This document shows, piece by piece, positions 41,570-50,928 of a stretch of DNA of 64,000 bases (position 1 is the first letter of the stretch; every line of letters begins with the position of its first letter). Where the stretch lies: contig JBFWYD010000059.1 in assembly GCA_050186825.1 (NCBI GenBank), forward strand, positions 4,631-68,630, in the 5' to 3' direction. This DNA comes from NORP233 sp050186825 (GTDB lineage Bacteria > Planctomycetota > J058). The position numbers and the translations under genes were made by a program. The notes under the pieces are model-generated. The model had not been told where the DNA came from and did no database searches. It saw nothing but the letters and a program-made list of their open reading frames with translations.

Positions 41570-41968
41570 CCGCCCCCGAGCGCGCTCTTTCGCCGGACGA
41601 GCCACCGCTGGCCCCGTCCGGCGCCTCCACGTACGTCCACCTCGCGCGCGTCCCGCCCGCAGGACTTACGCGCCCGCCCATTCGTCCCGCGTCGTCTCAC
41701 GTCCGCTGCCGCGGCCGCCGGCCCGCCGCTGCGGGCCGCGGTCCAGCCACTCACCCGGTCGTCGTCGCGCGCCCTCCCCGGACGGCTAGCCGCCCCGAGC
41801 GCGCTCTTTCGCCGGACGAGCCACCGCTGGCCCCGTCCCGCGCCTGCACGTACGTCCACCTCGCGCGCATCCCGCCCGCAGGACTTACGCGCCCGCCCAT
41901 CGCCGCGGCCGCCGGCCCGCCGCTGCGGGCCGCGGGCCAGCCAGTCACCCGGTCGTCGTCGCGCGCCC
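41561..41968. repeat. Tandem duplication of about 200 bp after the transposase
   Basis: Copy 1 (41561-41780) starts inside the last codons and stop of the transposase gene. Copy 2 (41781-41968) repeats it with a few substitutions and a roughly 30-nt deletion near its middle. Both contain CGTACGTCCACCTCGCGCGC and a GC-rich palindromic block. No other gene is present in this stretch. Confidence 0.85.
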
Positions 41969-42660
41969 TACAACCCGACCGGGTGGCTGCGCATGCCGGT
42001 CAGGGGTGGCAGCTCGTCGTCGTCGTCCTCGTCGCGGTCGTCGTCGTCGTCGTCGCCGGAGATCAGGTCGGCGGCGCTGAGCATCTCCTCCTCGGGGAGT
42101 TCGGGCGGGACGAGGCCGGGGAGGCCGAGGCGGAAGTCGAACTCGCGCTCGGCGGCGAGGGTGGGGTGCTCTAGGACGGTGCGGGTCAGCCAACGCACGA
42201 GCTCGGAGTCGAGGTAGTAGCTGTCGGGGATCGCGTCCCAGTCCGGGTACTCCTCGGCGATGCGGCCGGCGTCGCGCAGGAGGTCATCGAAGTCGAAGGG
42301 GTCTACCCAGAACAGCACGCCGCGCAGGGTCTCGCCGCCGCCCAGGTCCTGGGTCGTGTCCTGGGCCTGGTCCGGGCGCTCGTCGCTCGGCATGGCGCAG
42401 AACTGGGGGAGGCTCTCGAGGTCGGGCATCTCGTCGTCGAAGCCGTGGGCGAGGTGGAGCGAGAGGTTGCGGTTGATGAGCACGCGATAGGCGCCACCCC
42501 AGCCCTCCTCGCGGCGCTCGACGCCGAACAGGAAGCGCTGGCAGAGGCGGTCGAGGTGGCGGTAGAGCCCCTCGGGGTTGCGGGCGCGGAGCTCGCGCAG
42601 CTCGTCGATCTCCAGGATGTCCTGGCTCGGCAGGGGAAGGTTCGGCTCGTCTTCGTCCAT
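41968..42660 (-). CDS. Acidic hypothetical protein coupled to AsmA-like gene
   Basis: Encodes 230 aa. It is soluble and acidic with no signal peptide. It has LYRHLDRLCQRFLFGVERR near residue 35, FWVDPFDFDDLLRDAGRIAEEYPDW near 120, and a C-terminal run of Asp residues (DDDDDDRDEDDDD). No family was recognised. Its ATG overlaps the stop of the AsmA/TamB-like gene (ATGA), so it is made together with it and may be a cytosolic partner. Confidence 0.7.
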   Translation of the reverse strand: MDEDEPNLPLPSQDILEIDELRELRARNPEGLYRHLDRLCQRFLFGVERREEGWGGAYRVLINRNLSLHLAHGFDDEMPDLESLPQFCAMPSDERPDQAQDTTQDLGGGETLRGVLFWVDPFDFDDLLRDAGRIAEEYPDWDAIPDSYYLDSELVRWLTRTVLEHPTLAAEREFDFRLGLPGLVPPELPEEEMLSAADLISGDDDDDDRDEDDDDELPPLTGMRSHPVGL

Positions 42661-45600
42661 CACTGGGAGCCCCCCTCGGTCCGCTCGGGCTTGGGCGGAG
42701 CCGGCTCGTCGGCGGGCTCCTTCTCCTCGTGCTCGGGCGGGGTCTTCTGCTTCTTCTTCTTCTTCTCGGGGTCGGGTTGCATCAGGTCGCGGAACCAGTC
42801 GATGGTCGAGAGGGGGTTCAGGTAGGGCGTGAGCGAGGGGCCCTCCTGGATCAGGCCGCGGTAGCGGTAGCCCGTGCCCGGGACCCACTTCAGCAGCTCG
42901 TGCAGGCCGCCGGTGGTGTCGAAGGGGACCACGTCGATGTCGATGTGGCCGTCGTAGCGCAGCTCGCCGTTCTCGCCGTGGACCTTGAGGTCGCGGCCCC
43001 AGAGGTCGGCCGTCTTCAGCGCCAGGCCGCGGTCGTCCAGCGTGAACTCGACGTTCAGGTTGGGCAGCGGGTCGGCCGCGAGCGAGCCGCGCAGCTTGGC
43101 CACCAGGGTCTGGAGCGCCTTGAGGAAGGGGGTGTCCAGGAGGTTGCTCTCGAGCAGCTGGAGCTGGCCGCGGCCGCGGAAGGGGCGCTCCTGGTTGAGC
43201 AGGTCGCGCCCGCCGCCGTCGAAGTCGAGCCGGGCCAGGAGCCGGCCCTTGTAGGGGAAGCTCGGCCGCTTGGAGGGGTCCTCCGAGAGCTCTCCCAGCT
43301 CCTTCATGGCCGTGGCCAGGCGGCCGGGGCGGGCGCCGCGGCCCAGGCCGAGCGCGATGCTCGTCTGGTAGGCGCCGCTCACGAAGTCGTAGTCCGAGCG
43401 CCCGACCAGGTCGCCGTCGTAGAAGCTGGTCTGGAAGGGCTGGCCCGGGACGCCGAAGGACAGCCGCCCGTCGCGCACGCGCAGCGGGCCGCGCAGGTCG
43501 CGGAAGGTCTGCTTGAACAGGTCGGCCGTGACCAGCCGCAGCTCGCCCTCGCAGCTCCCTCGCTCCATCTCGCTCAGCCGGCCGCGCAGGCGGGCCACCC
43601 CCTCCAGGCCGGTGAAGGCGATCCCGCCTCGCTCGCCCGGCGGGGGCGGCTCGTCGGGCTCGACCAGGGTCAGCGCGCCGTCGCGGAGGCGCGCCTCGGC
43701 CACCCAGCGCAGCGGGGCCTCCTCGTCGAGGGGCTGATAGAACCACGCCTCGACGTCGAAGCGCCCCGCGGGGTCGAAGTGGTCGAGCTTCTCGCGCCAG
43801 CTGCGCGGCAGCTCGCGCTCGAAGCGCTCGCGCAGGCTGCGGGGCCGGTCGGGCCCCTCGACGCTGGGGTAGCGCTGGAAGCCCTCGACCGTGAGCCGGT
43901 AGGCCCGCCCGGCCTTGCCGCCCTGGGGGAAGCGCCCCTCCTGGCTGGCGTCGCGCCACACGCGCACGCGCGCGGCCTGCGGGTCGGCCGCGCCGTAGCC
44001 GCCCTCGAGCGGGGCGGGCGAGAGCCGGCCGGCGAGGTCCAGGAACACCGGCTCGCCGTCCTCGACCCGGACCTCGCCGCGGAGCTCGGTGACCGGCACG
44101 GGGAACAGGTCGGCCACCACCTGCGCCCCGAGCAGGCGGGCGCGCAGGTGCACGTGGACCTCGTCCTGGGGGTCGCGCTGGAAGGCGCGCAGGTCGAGGT
44201 CGGCCGGGCCGTCGGTGCGGAAGCGCTTCCACACCGGCTCGACGGCGGGGCCCGCCAGCGGACGGGTGCGGGCGTCGATCACCAGCCCGCGCAGCTCGGC
44301 CGGGAGGTCGAAGCCGATCAACTCCCCGCGCTCAGGGTCGAGCCGCAGCTCGCCCTGGGGCACGCGCAGGGCGGCCCCCGCGATCCGCCCGTGCACCTCG
44401 CGCAGCACCACCCGCTCGGGGCTGAGCTCGATCTGGCCCGAGACCTGGCTGAGCGGGGCCTGCTCGAGCTGGGCCAGCCGCTCGTGCACCTCGTGCAGCG
44501 TGAGGTTCGCGTCGCGCAGGGTGAGCTCGCCGGCGTAGCGAGGCGGCGCGCCGCGCCGGAGGTCGAGCGCGAGCTTCCCGCCCAGGCGGCCCTCGGCCTG
44601 GAACCTGAGCAGCGCATCGCGCGGGGCGGGGGGCAGGGCCCGGACCAGCGCCTGGTCGAGGGGGAGGCCCTCGAGCTGCAGCGCGAGCGAGAGGTCCGGC
44701 GGGCCCTCCGCGCCGTCCTCGGCGCCCTCGAGCCCGACCCAGCCCGAGCCCTCGAGCCGGCCGCCCTGCGGACCGAGCCGGCCGCCCTCGACCCGGTGCA
44801 GGGTCACCCGCTCGGCCCCGACCTCGACGTCGAAGCGCGAGAGCTCCAGCGGGACGTCGAAGGCGCGCGGGCGCACGCTCAGGCCCTCGCCGCGGCCGCG
44901 CACGCGCAGATCCTTGGGCCCACGCACGCGCGCCACCACGTCGCGCGCCGCCCCCGCCGGGCGGACCACGTCGAGCAGCTCGCGGATCGGGGCCGGGAGC
45001 ACCGCCACCTCGACCCGGCCCACGCGGCCGCTCAGGTCGCCGCTGAAGTCGAGGCCGCGCTCCGGCTGGTGGGGCGGCAGGCTGAGCGTGCCGCTCGCCA
45101 CCGCCGCGCTGACCCCCTTGCCCTCCAGCGCGAGGTCGAGGGCCAGGTCGATCCGGCTCGGCTCGCCCTGGTCGGCGCGCTCGAAGCGCGGCCGCACCTC
45201 GAGCGACCCCGAGGCGACGAGCGGGATCGAGGCCGCGGTGTGGTCGAAGCTCACGCCCCGCAGCCGGGCCTTGACCACGGGCGCGATCGGGGCGTCGGGG
45301 CGCGGCTTCTCGACGGTGACGTCGACGTCGAGGTGCCCGCCCTCGAGCTGGAAGGGGGCGACCATCTCCTTGCTCTTGCCGGGCATCACGGCCACCAGCG
45401 GAGGGCCCACGGGCACGTCGCGGGCGTGCACGTCGACCGAGATCACGTCGCCGTGCATCACGCGGGCCTCCACCACGGCCCGCCCGCCCAGGGCGAGCTG
45501 ACCCTCGGCCTTGAGCTCGACGTTCGCGCCCTCGGTCAGGAGGAACCAGCCCTGGATCCGCTCCAGCCGCGCGGGCACGCCCTCGAAGCAGGCCGACGCC

Positions 45601-47138
45601 CGCCCGTCCAGATGCGGCACCCACACCGAGATCTGCGGGGAGTCGTTGCGCCCGACCTCGAGCACGTCGCTGGCGGGGACCAACAGCTCCTGCCCGCGGT
45701 AGCTGGTGAAGCGCAGCGCGGGCTCGCCCGAGGCCGCGCGCAGCGGCTGCTCCGGCACAGGCACCAGGCGGCCGAGCTCGTCCTCGACCAGCCGCGCCCG
45801 CGGGTCGAGCAGCCCACGGATCCTCTGCCCGTCACGCAGCACGAGCACGTCACGCTCCTCGGGGCCCTTGAAGATCATCACGTGGGCCTCGGGGATCGTG
45901 CCCTGCGGGTCGAACTGCTGGTAGACGCGGTGGATCGCGGGCGGGAAGGCGCGCACCAGCTGCGGGGCCAGCGGGAGCTCGCGCGCGACCACCTGGATCT
46001 GCATGCTCACGCCCTCGCCCGCGCGGCCGGGGTAGACGATCCCGCGGCTGCGCAGCTCCCCGAGCCCGGGGTCGCCGGGGCGCTCGGCCGAGATCTTGGC
46101 GCTCAGCCCCTCCCAGCCCACGCCCAGGTAGCGCGGCGGCCCCTGGGGCGGGATCGCGACCGTGACCTCGAAGCGGCCGCCCTCGATCTCGCTCAGCTCG
46201 ACCGGGAAGCCCTTCGGCTTCAGCGCGGCGCCGTGGGGGACGATCGAGACGTCCACGGTCTTGACGCCGTCCTGGGGCAGGAGCACGCGCGCGCCGAGGT
46301 CGGCCTCGCCGCGCAGCACGCCCAGCTGGTCCCACACGCCCTCCTGGAACTTGCGCGGGATCAGCGAGCGCAGGAGCGGCGTGATCGAGGCCCGCCCGCC
46401 GACGTTCAGCGCCACCGGCGCGCCGCGCGCGCGCGAGAGCTCGACCTGGAGCTCGGGGATCACCGCCCGCGCCGCCTTATCGTCGGGGACGCCGGGCAGG
46501 TCGGGCGCCGGCCCCTCCCCCGCCGGTCGAGGCACCAGCGCCCCCACGTAGAGGGCCAGGGCGCCCTCGCAGGAGAGGTCCTTGCGGACCTGGAGCGGCC
46601 GCGTGGGCAGGGTGCCGATCTTGGTGAACAGGAGGTCGGCGTCGATCCCCTCGACCTGGTCGATGCGCAGCCGCACGCGGCCGCCCTCGATGGTGACCTC
46701 GAGGTCGACTGGCAGCGACTCGGGCGCGCCCTCCTCCCCCTCCGGGAGCTCGATCCCGCGCAGGCCCTCGGGGCCGAGCTCGAGGTTCGCCACGGGACCT
46801 ATGGCCCGCAGCGAGAGCCGCGTGGGGAGCAGCCCGTCGCTCTCGACGTAGAGCTCCGGCACCTCGAACAGGACCTCCTCGGGGTGGTCCTTGCGGTGGA
46901 ACTTGACGTCGAACAGCTTCAGCCGGCCCGAGAACAGGTTGAACTCGGTGCGCGGGCCGAACTGGGCGCGATAGCCAGGGAGGGCGGCCCGGATGAAGCG
47001 CTTGGCCTGCGCCTCGAGCTCGCGGGGGTTGCGCAGGAAGAGCTGGTAGTCGACGTAGAGGTTGGCCGCGACGGTGGCCAGGACCAGGGTGCTGGCCAGG
47101 CGCTGACGGGTCAACGAGCGGAACAGGCGACGAAACAT
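42660..47138 (-). CDS. Giant AsmA/TamB-like envelope protein
   Basis: Encodes 1492 aa. One N-terminal membrane helix (LASTLVLATVAANLYVDY) anchors a very long beta-rich region typical of the AsmA clan (DUF748/TamB-like): repeated strands such as FNLFSGRLKLFDVKFH and, near the end, VEFTLDDRGLALKTADLWGRDLKVHG. The tail is Lys/Glu/Pro-rich. Family members form hydrophobic grooves that carry lipids between inner and outer membranes, implying a diderm envelope. The ATG at 47138 is chosen over the ATG at 47150 because a TAGGAT box overlaps the latter. Confidence 0.8.
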   Translation of the reverse strand: MFRRLFRSLTRQRLASTLVLATVAANLYVDYQLFLRNPRELEAQAKRFIRAALPGYRAQFGPRTEFNLFSGRLKLFDVKFHRKDHPEEVLFEVPELYVESDGLLPTRLSLRAIGPVANLELGPEGLRGIELPEGEEGAPESLPVDLEVTIEGGRVRLRIDQVEGIDADLLFTKIGTLPTRPLQVRKDLSCEGALALYVGALVPRPAGEGPAPDLPGVPDDKAARAVIPELQVELSRARGAPVALNVGGRASITPLLRSLIPRKFQEGVWDQLGVLRGEADLGARVLLPQDGVKTVDVSIVPHGAALKPKGFPVELSEIEGGRFEVTVAIPPQGPPRYLGVGWEGLSAKISAERPGDPGLGELRSRGIVYPGRAGEGVSMQIQVVARELPLAPQLVRAFPPAIHRVYQQFDPQGTIPEAHVMIFKGPEERDVLVLRDGQRIRGLLDPRARLVEDELGRLVPVPEQPLRAASGEPALRFTSYRGQELLVPASDVLEVGRNDSPQISVWVPHLDGRASACFEGVPARLERIQGWFLLTEGANVELKAEGQLALGGRAVVEARVMHGDVISVDVHARDVPVGPPLVAVMPGKSKEMVAPFQLEGGHLDVDVTVEKPRPDAPIAPVVKARLRGVSFDHTAASIPLVASGSLEVRPRFERADQGEPSRIDLALDLALEGKGVSAAVASGTLSLPPHQPERGLDFSGDLSGRVGRVEVAVLPAPIRELLDVVRPAGAARDVVARVRGPKDLRVRGRGEGLSVRPRAFDVPLELSRFDVEVGAERVTLHRVEGGRLGPQGGRLEGSGWVGLEGAEDGAEGPPDLSLALQLEGLPLDQALVRALPPAPRDALLRFQAEGRLGGKLALDLRRGAPPRYAGELTLRDANLTLHEVHERLAQLEQAPLSQVSGQIELSPERVVLREVHGRIAGAALRVPQGELRLDPERGELIGFDLPAELRGLVIDARTRPLAGPAVEPVWKRFRTDGPADLDLRAFQRDPQDEVHVHLRARLLGAQVVADLFPVPVTELRGEVRVEDGEPVFLDLAGRLSPAPLEGGYGAADPQAARVRVWRDASQEGRFPQGGKAGRAYRLTVEGFQRYPSVEGPDRPRSLRERFERELPRSWREKLDHFDPAGRFDVEAWFYQPLDEEAPLRWVAEARLRDGALTLVEPDEPPPPGERGGIAFTGLEGVARLRGRLSEMERGSCEGELRLVTADLFKQTFRDLRGPLRVRDGRLSFGVPGQPFQTSFYDGDLVGRSDYDFVSGAYQTSIALGLGRGARPGRLATAMKELGELSEDPSKRPSFPYKGRLLARLDFDGGGRDLLNQERPFRGRGQLQLLESNLLDTPFLKALQTLVAKLRGSLAADPLPNLNVEFTLDDRGLALKTADLWGRDLKVHGENGELRYDGHIDIDVVPFDTTGGLHELLKWVPGTGYRYRGLIQEGPSLTPYLNPLSTIDWFRDLMQPDPEKKKKKQKTPPEHEEKEPADEPAPPKPERTEGGSQ

Positions 47139-47148
47139 GCGCGGCCGC

Positions 47149-47154
47149 ATCCTA
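47149..47154 (-). promoter_or_regulatory. -10 box TAGGAT for AsmA-like gene
   Basis: TAGGAT on the minus strand ends 10 nt before the ATG at 47138 and overlaps the upstream ATG at 47150. Confidence 0.35.
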
Positions 47155-47168
47155 GCCCGCGGGCGGCG

Positions 47169-47214
47169 GCCCAGGATCCCAGACGTTCCGGATCCGGCGT
47201 GACGGATCCTGGGC
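47169..47214. promoter_or_regulatory. Inverted repeat upstream of AsmA-like gene
   Basis: GCCCAGGATCC (47169-47179) and GGATCCTGGGC (47204-47214) form an 11-bp perfect inverted repeat around a 24-nt centre, just behind the putative -10 box. It could be an operator or part of a terminator array. Confidence 0.35.
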
Positions 47215-47231
47215 GGGCTCCGGAAGCGAAC

Positions 47232-47254
47232 GGGCCCCGGCGAGGCCGGGGCCC
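47232..47254 (-). terminator. Strong hairpin terminator
   Basis: GGGCCCCGGC-GAG-GCCGGGGCCC is a perfect 10-bp stem 20 nt past the stop of the lipoprotein gene. Confidence 0.65.
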
Positions 47255-47273
47255 TGGGCCGATCGCTGCGGCG

Positions 47274-48344
47274 CTATTTGCCGGGCTCGTCGGCAGGCGG
47301 CGGGGTCTGGTCCATGGGGGCGTCACCCGCGGGAGGCGGCGGCGTGCCGCCCGCGGGAGGCGGCGGCGTGTCGCCCGCGGGAGGCGGCGGCGTGTCGCCC
47401 GCGGGAGGCGGCGGCGTGTCGCCCGCGGGAGGCGGCGGCGTGTCGCCCGCGGGAGGCGGCGGCGTGTCGCCCGCGGGAGGCGGCGGCGTGTCCCCAGCAG
47501 GGCCAGGGGGCAGCGGCGCCGCGGGGCCGTCGAGGGGAGCCTTCGGCGCGTCGGTCGCCGGCGCCTTCTTGCCGCTGATGGGGCCGCCGACGGTGGCCTC
47601 CTGCTCGCGCTCCTCCCAGGACTTGTCCTTGCCCTTGAAGTGCCCGCCGCGCTTGACGAAGGCCTCGAGCCCGGTGCGCGAGACCTCGTAGGCGTCGTCG
47701 AGGCTGCGCCGGAAGGTGGCCAGGTCACCCTTGCTGGCGTCGAGCAGCCGCTCGACCTCATAGCGAGCCGGGCCGTAGTGGGCGGAGCGCACGATCAGCG
47801 CGCGCGCCGTCTCGGGGGCCATCCCCAGCCGGAGCATGTCCTTGAACACCGGGAGCCAGTGGAGCGCGCTCTGGTGGTAGCGCTCGACCGAGTACTGGAG
47901 GCGCGTGAACTCGCGCTGCGCCTTGGTGGCCTCCGTCTCCTTCAGCTTGTGGGGGTAGGTCGTGGTGGCCTCGATGCCCTCCCAGGCCTCGTCCGCCCGG
48001 TGCAGCTCCTTGCGCAGGACCGTCCGCAGCTCGGCGGCGGTGCGGTTCTTGTCGAGGAGCAGCTCGACCTCGAGCCGCGGCAGGCCGTAGCGGACGGCCC
48101 GCACGATCGCGTAGCGCGCCTCGTGCGGCTCGAGCCCGATCCGCAGCATTTCGTCGTAGATCCCGCGCCAGTGGAGCGAGCTCATGAAGAAGGGCGAGCC
48201 CTCGATCTGGTGCGCGGTGTGGCTCCAGATCATCTCCTCGCGCGTGGGCTGCTTCTTCTCCAACTCGGGCCCGCTGCTGCAGCCGACCACGCTGCCGAAG
48301 AGCACCAGCCCGGCGGTCCACCGAAGGAACTTCACAGTGCGCAC
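47274..48344 (-). CDS. Lipoprotein with C-terminal Pro-rich octapeptide repeats
   Basis: Encodes 356 aa. The GTG at 48344 follows a GGGGGA site, with another GTG at 48335 possible. The signal ends at GSVVGCSS (lipid Cys near residue 22). The middle is helical with two similar halves, each with a short LHW motif (FFMSSLHWRGIYDEMLRIGL; HQSALHWLPVFKDMLRLGM), so an internal duplication is likely. The last 80 residues carry seven copies of an 8-residue GDTPPPPA unit. Anchored in a membrane with an extended tail, perhaps a cell-wall spacer. Function unknown. Confidence 0.78.
   Translation of the reverse strand: MRTVKFLRWTAGLVLFGSVVGCSSGPELEKKQPTREEMIWSHTAHQIEGSPFFMSSLHWRGIYDEMLRIGLEPHEARYAIVRAVRYGLPRLEVELLLDKNRTAAELRTVLRKELHRADEAWEGIEATTTYPHKLKETEATKAQREFTRLQYSVERYHQSALHWLPVFKDMLRLGMAPETARALIVRSAHYGPARYEVERLLDASKGDLATFRRSLDDAYEVSRTGLEAFVKRGGHFKGKDKSWEEREQEATVGGPISGKKAPATDAPKAPLDGPAAPLPPGPAGDTPPPPAGDTPPPPAGDTPPPPAGDTPPPPAGDTPPPPAGDTPPPPAGGTPPPPAGDAPMDQTPPPADEPGK
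47326..47493. repeat. 24-bp minisatellite, seven units
   Basis: Seven consecutive units of the form CCCGCGGGAGGCGGCGGCGTGTCG with almost no variation encode the octapeptide repeat of the lipoprotein. The uniformity suggests recent expansion. Confidence 0.9.
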
Positions 48345-48465
48345 GCCTCTCCCCCTGGCTCCGGTTCCCCACCGGAGGGAGCGTACCTTAGCCGCGAACC
48401 GGAGCAAACGAAAGGACCTCGGGTCGCCGTCGACCTGGCCCAGGTGATCTGCCTGTTGCTCCTGC

Positions 48466-48493
48466 TTGAAAGGTCCCGCCCTCCCTCGACAAT
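48466..48493 (+). promoter_or_regulatory. Possible sigma-70-type promoter for glycosyltransferase operon
   Basis: TTGAAA, a 16-nt spacer and GACAAT lie 76 nt before the ATG at 48569. Two CCAGCCGAAC direct repeats occur in the leader (about 48528 and 48550). Confidence 0.4.
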
Positions 48494-48568
48494 GCCCCCC
48501 CACGGACCCGGGCGAGTGGCGCCTGGTCCAGCCGAACTGGCGTCCAGGCCAGCCGAACAGGGGCCCCG

Positions 48569-49768
48569 ATGAAGGTGGCGATCACCCACACCCGCTACTG
48601 CGACAAGGGCGGGGTGGAGCGCTACGTCTACGACCTGGTCGGCCGCCTGCTCGCGGCCGGGCACGAGGTCCACTACTTCTGCCACTTCTGGGACGACCAC
48701 GTCGACCCGCGGGTCAAGCTCCACCGGATCCCGAACACCTGGAAGCAGATCCGCTTCATGAAGGTGTGGAGCTACGACCGCTGGCTCAGCCAGCGGGTCA
48801 AGCGCGAGGACTTCGACGTCGTCCACGGGTTCAGCAAGAGCAGCTACCAGGACATCTACACCGACGGCTCGGGCTGCCTGCTCGACTTCCAGGGCTACTC
48901 CATCGATGAGGCGGCCAAGAGCGGGCTGAAGCGCGCGCTCAAGCGCCGGAGCTGGCACCAGAAGCAGGTCCTCGAGATCGAGAAGCGGCGCTTCACGCGC
49001 GGCAACTTCCACCGGATCGTCGTCATGAGCGACCTGGTGGGCGAGCAGATCAAGTCGCGCTACGGGCTGACCTCGGACGAGGTGATCACGCTCTACAACG
49101 GGATCGACACCGAGCGCTTCCACCCGCGCAACCGCGAGCGCTACGACCGCGAGTACCGCGAGCGGATCGTGATCCCCAAGCGGACCTTCGTCGCCCTCTG
49201 CATCGGCAACGACTACAAGCGCAAGGGCGTGCCCGCGCTGATCGAGGCCGCGCGGATCGTGCAGCAGCGCGGCGGCCTGCCCGACGACCGCCAGCTGCGG
49301 GTGGCCATCGTCGGCCAGTGCGACCCGCGCTACGAGAAGGAGCTCAGCCAGCTGGCGCGCGCCAAGGGCGTGTGGGACGTGGTGAAGTTCTACGGCGTGC
49401 AGCACCAGGTCGACCGCTGGCACTCGATCGCGAACCTGTTCGTGCTGCCGACCCGCTTCGACGCCTTCGGCAACGTGGTGCTCGAGGCCATGGCCACCGG
49501 CGTCCCCACGTTGGTGAGCAAGAAGGCGGGCGCGGCCGAGTGCGTGCGCGAGGGCGAGACGGGCTGGGTGCTCCAGGACCCCGACGACGCCCACGCCATC
49601 GCGGAGCGAATCTTCCAGCTCGCGGGCGACCCGGAGCTCGAGCGCCGGATGGGAGAGGCCGCCCGCGACGCCGCCTGCACCTACTCGTGGGACGTCCACT
49701 TCGAGCGGATGCTCGCCCTCTACGAGGAGGTCCGGGCGCTCAAGGCCAAGAAGCGCGCGAGCGCCTGA
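48569..49768 (+). CDS. GT4-family glycosyltransferase
   Basis: Encodes 399 aa with a GT-B fold. The N-terminal Rossmann domain starts KVAITHTRYCDKGGVERYVYDL. The donor-binding C-terminal domain has IGNDYKRKGV, VLPTRFDAFGNVVLEAMATG and the following EXXE-type region. Predicted to transfer a nucleotide-activated sugar to a lipid or polysaccharide in the cytoplasm, as RfaG/WaaG-like enzymes do in LPS core assembly. The next two genes (another GT4 and an MsbA-type exporter) support a glycolipid pathway. Confidence 0.9.
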   Translation: MKVAITHTRYCDKGGVERYVYDLVGRLLAAGHEVHYFCHFWDDHVDPRVKLHRIPNTWKQIRFMKVWSYDRWLSQRVKREDFDVVHGFSKSSYQDIYTDGSGCLLDFQGYSIDEAAKSGLKRALKRRSWHQKQVLEIEKRRFTRGNFHRIVVMSDLVGEQIKSRYGLTSDEVITLYNGIDTERFHPRNRERYDREYRERIVIPKRTFVALCIGNDYKRKGVPALIEAARIVQQRGGLPDDRQLRVAIVGQCDPRYEKELSQLARAKGVWDVVKFYGVQHQVDRWHSIANLFVLPTRFDAFGNVVLEAMATGVPTLVSKKAGAAECVREGETGWVLQDPDDAHAIAERIFQLAGDPELERRMGEAARDAACTYSWDVHFERMLALYEEVRALKAKKRASA

Positions 49769-49794
49769 GGGGCCGCTCCTCCCACCCTCCTCGC

Positions 49795-50928
49795 ATGCCC
49801 GCGCTCCGCGTCCTGCACCTGAACACCGAGCCCACCTGGCGGGGGGGCGAGCAGCAGCTGCTCTACCTCATGGACGGGCTCGCGGCCCGCGGCGTCGAGC
49901 AGGAGCTGGTCGCGCAGCCCGGCGCGCCCATGGCCGAGCGCGCGCGCGCCAAGGGGCACGCGGTCACAGAGCTGCGGATGCGCGGCGAGGTCGACTTGCC
50001 CGCGGCGCTCGCCCTGCGGCGGCGCGCCCTGGCGGGCGAGTTCAGCGTGCTCCACGCCCACACCAGCCACGCCCACACCCTGGGCGCGGTGGCCGCGGCG
50101 CTGATCGGCGGGGCGCGCAAGCCGAAGCTGGTGGTCGCGCGGCGGGTCGACTTCTCGATCTACCGGCGCAGCTTCTTCGGCCTGAACGGGCTCAAGTACC
50201 GCCACGGGGTGGACCAGTACGTGACGGTCAGCGAGGCGATCCGCCAGGTGCTGATCGCGGACGGGATCCCGCCCGAGCGGATCGAGACCGTGCACTCCGG
50301 CATCGAGCTGGCGCGGATCGCCGAGGCGCCCGACCGCCGCGCCGAGCTGCGCGCCGAGCTCGAGGTGCCCGAGGGGCACGCCCTGGTGGGGAACGTGGCC
50401 CATATGGCCGACCACAAGGGGCAGCGCTACCTGCTCGACGCCGCGCCCCAGGTGCTCGCGGCCGCGCCCCGGACCACCTTCGTGATCGTGGGCGACGGCG
50501 AGCTGCGCGCTGACCTCCTCGCGCACGCGGATGCGCTCGGGATCGCCGGCGCGGTGCGCTTCCCCGGGTTCCGCAAGGATGTGCCCTCGCTGCTCAAGGC
50601 CATGGACGTGTTCGTGATGCCGAGCCACATGGAGGGGCTGGGCACGAGTGTGCTCGACGCGCTGGCGGCCGGCTGCCCGGTGGTGGGCACCGAGGCCGGC
50701 GGGATGCCCGAGATCCTGATCGACGGCGAGACCGGCCTGGTGTGCCCCGTGCGCGACCCGGCGGCGATCGCGCGCGCCCTGCTGCGCCTGCTCGGGGACC
50801 CGGCCCTGGCCCGGCGGCTGGCCGAGGCGGGCGCAGCGCGGGTGGCGGCGCGCTTCTCGACCGACGCCATGGTCGAGGGCACGCTGCGGGTCTACCGCCG
50901 GCTGCTGGGCGCCGAGGCGGCGGCGTGA
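49795..50928 (+). CDS. GT4-family glycosyltransferase (second)
   Basis: Encodes 377 aa. The N-terminal RVLHLNTEPTWRGGEQQLLYLMDGL is characteristic of GT4 enzymes, as are GNVAHMADHKGQRYLLDA and MPSHMEGLGTSVLDALAAG in the donor domain. It lies 26 nt after the first glycosyltransferase and overlaps the ABC exporter start by 4 nt. The acceptor is unknown. LPS core or another surface glycolipid is the likely product. Confidence 0.9.
   Translation: MPALRVLHLNTEPTWRGGEQQLLYLMDGLAARGVEQELVAQPGAPMAERARAKGHAVTELRMRGEVDLPAALALRRRALAGEFSVLHAHTSHAHTLGAVAAALIGGARKPKLVVARRVDFSIYRRSFFGLNGLKYRHGVDQYVTVSEAIRQVLIADGIPPERIETVHSGIELARIAEAPDRRAELRAELEVPEGHALVGNVAHMADHKGQRYLLDAAPQVLAAAPRTTFVIVGDGELRADLLAHADALGIAGAVRFPGFRKDVPSLLKAMDVFVMPSHMEGLGTSVLDALAAGCPVVGTEAGGMPEILIDGETGLVCPVRDPAAIARALLRLLGDPALARRLAEAGAARVAARFSTDAMVEGTLRVYRRLLGAEAAA

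Noticed and set aside
47326..47493. Possible CRISPR array (24-bp repeats)
   Set aside because: Units are contiguous without spacers and stay in frame in a protein gene.
42729..48572. Very long plus-strand open frame antisense to the AsmA-like and lipoprotein genes
   Set aside because: It is a GC-bias shadow. The Asp/Glu/Leu/Val/His-rich composition has no domain, and the minus-strand genes have clear signals and families.
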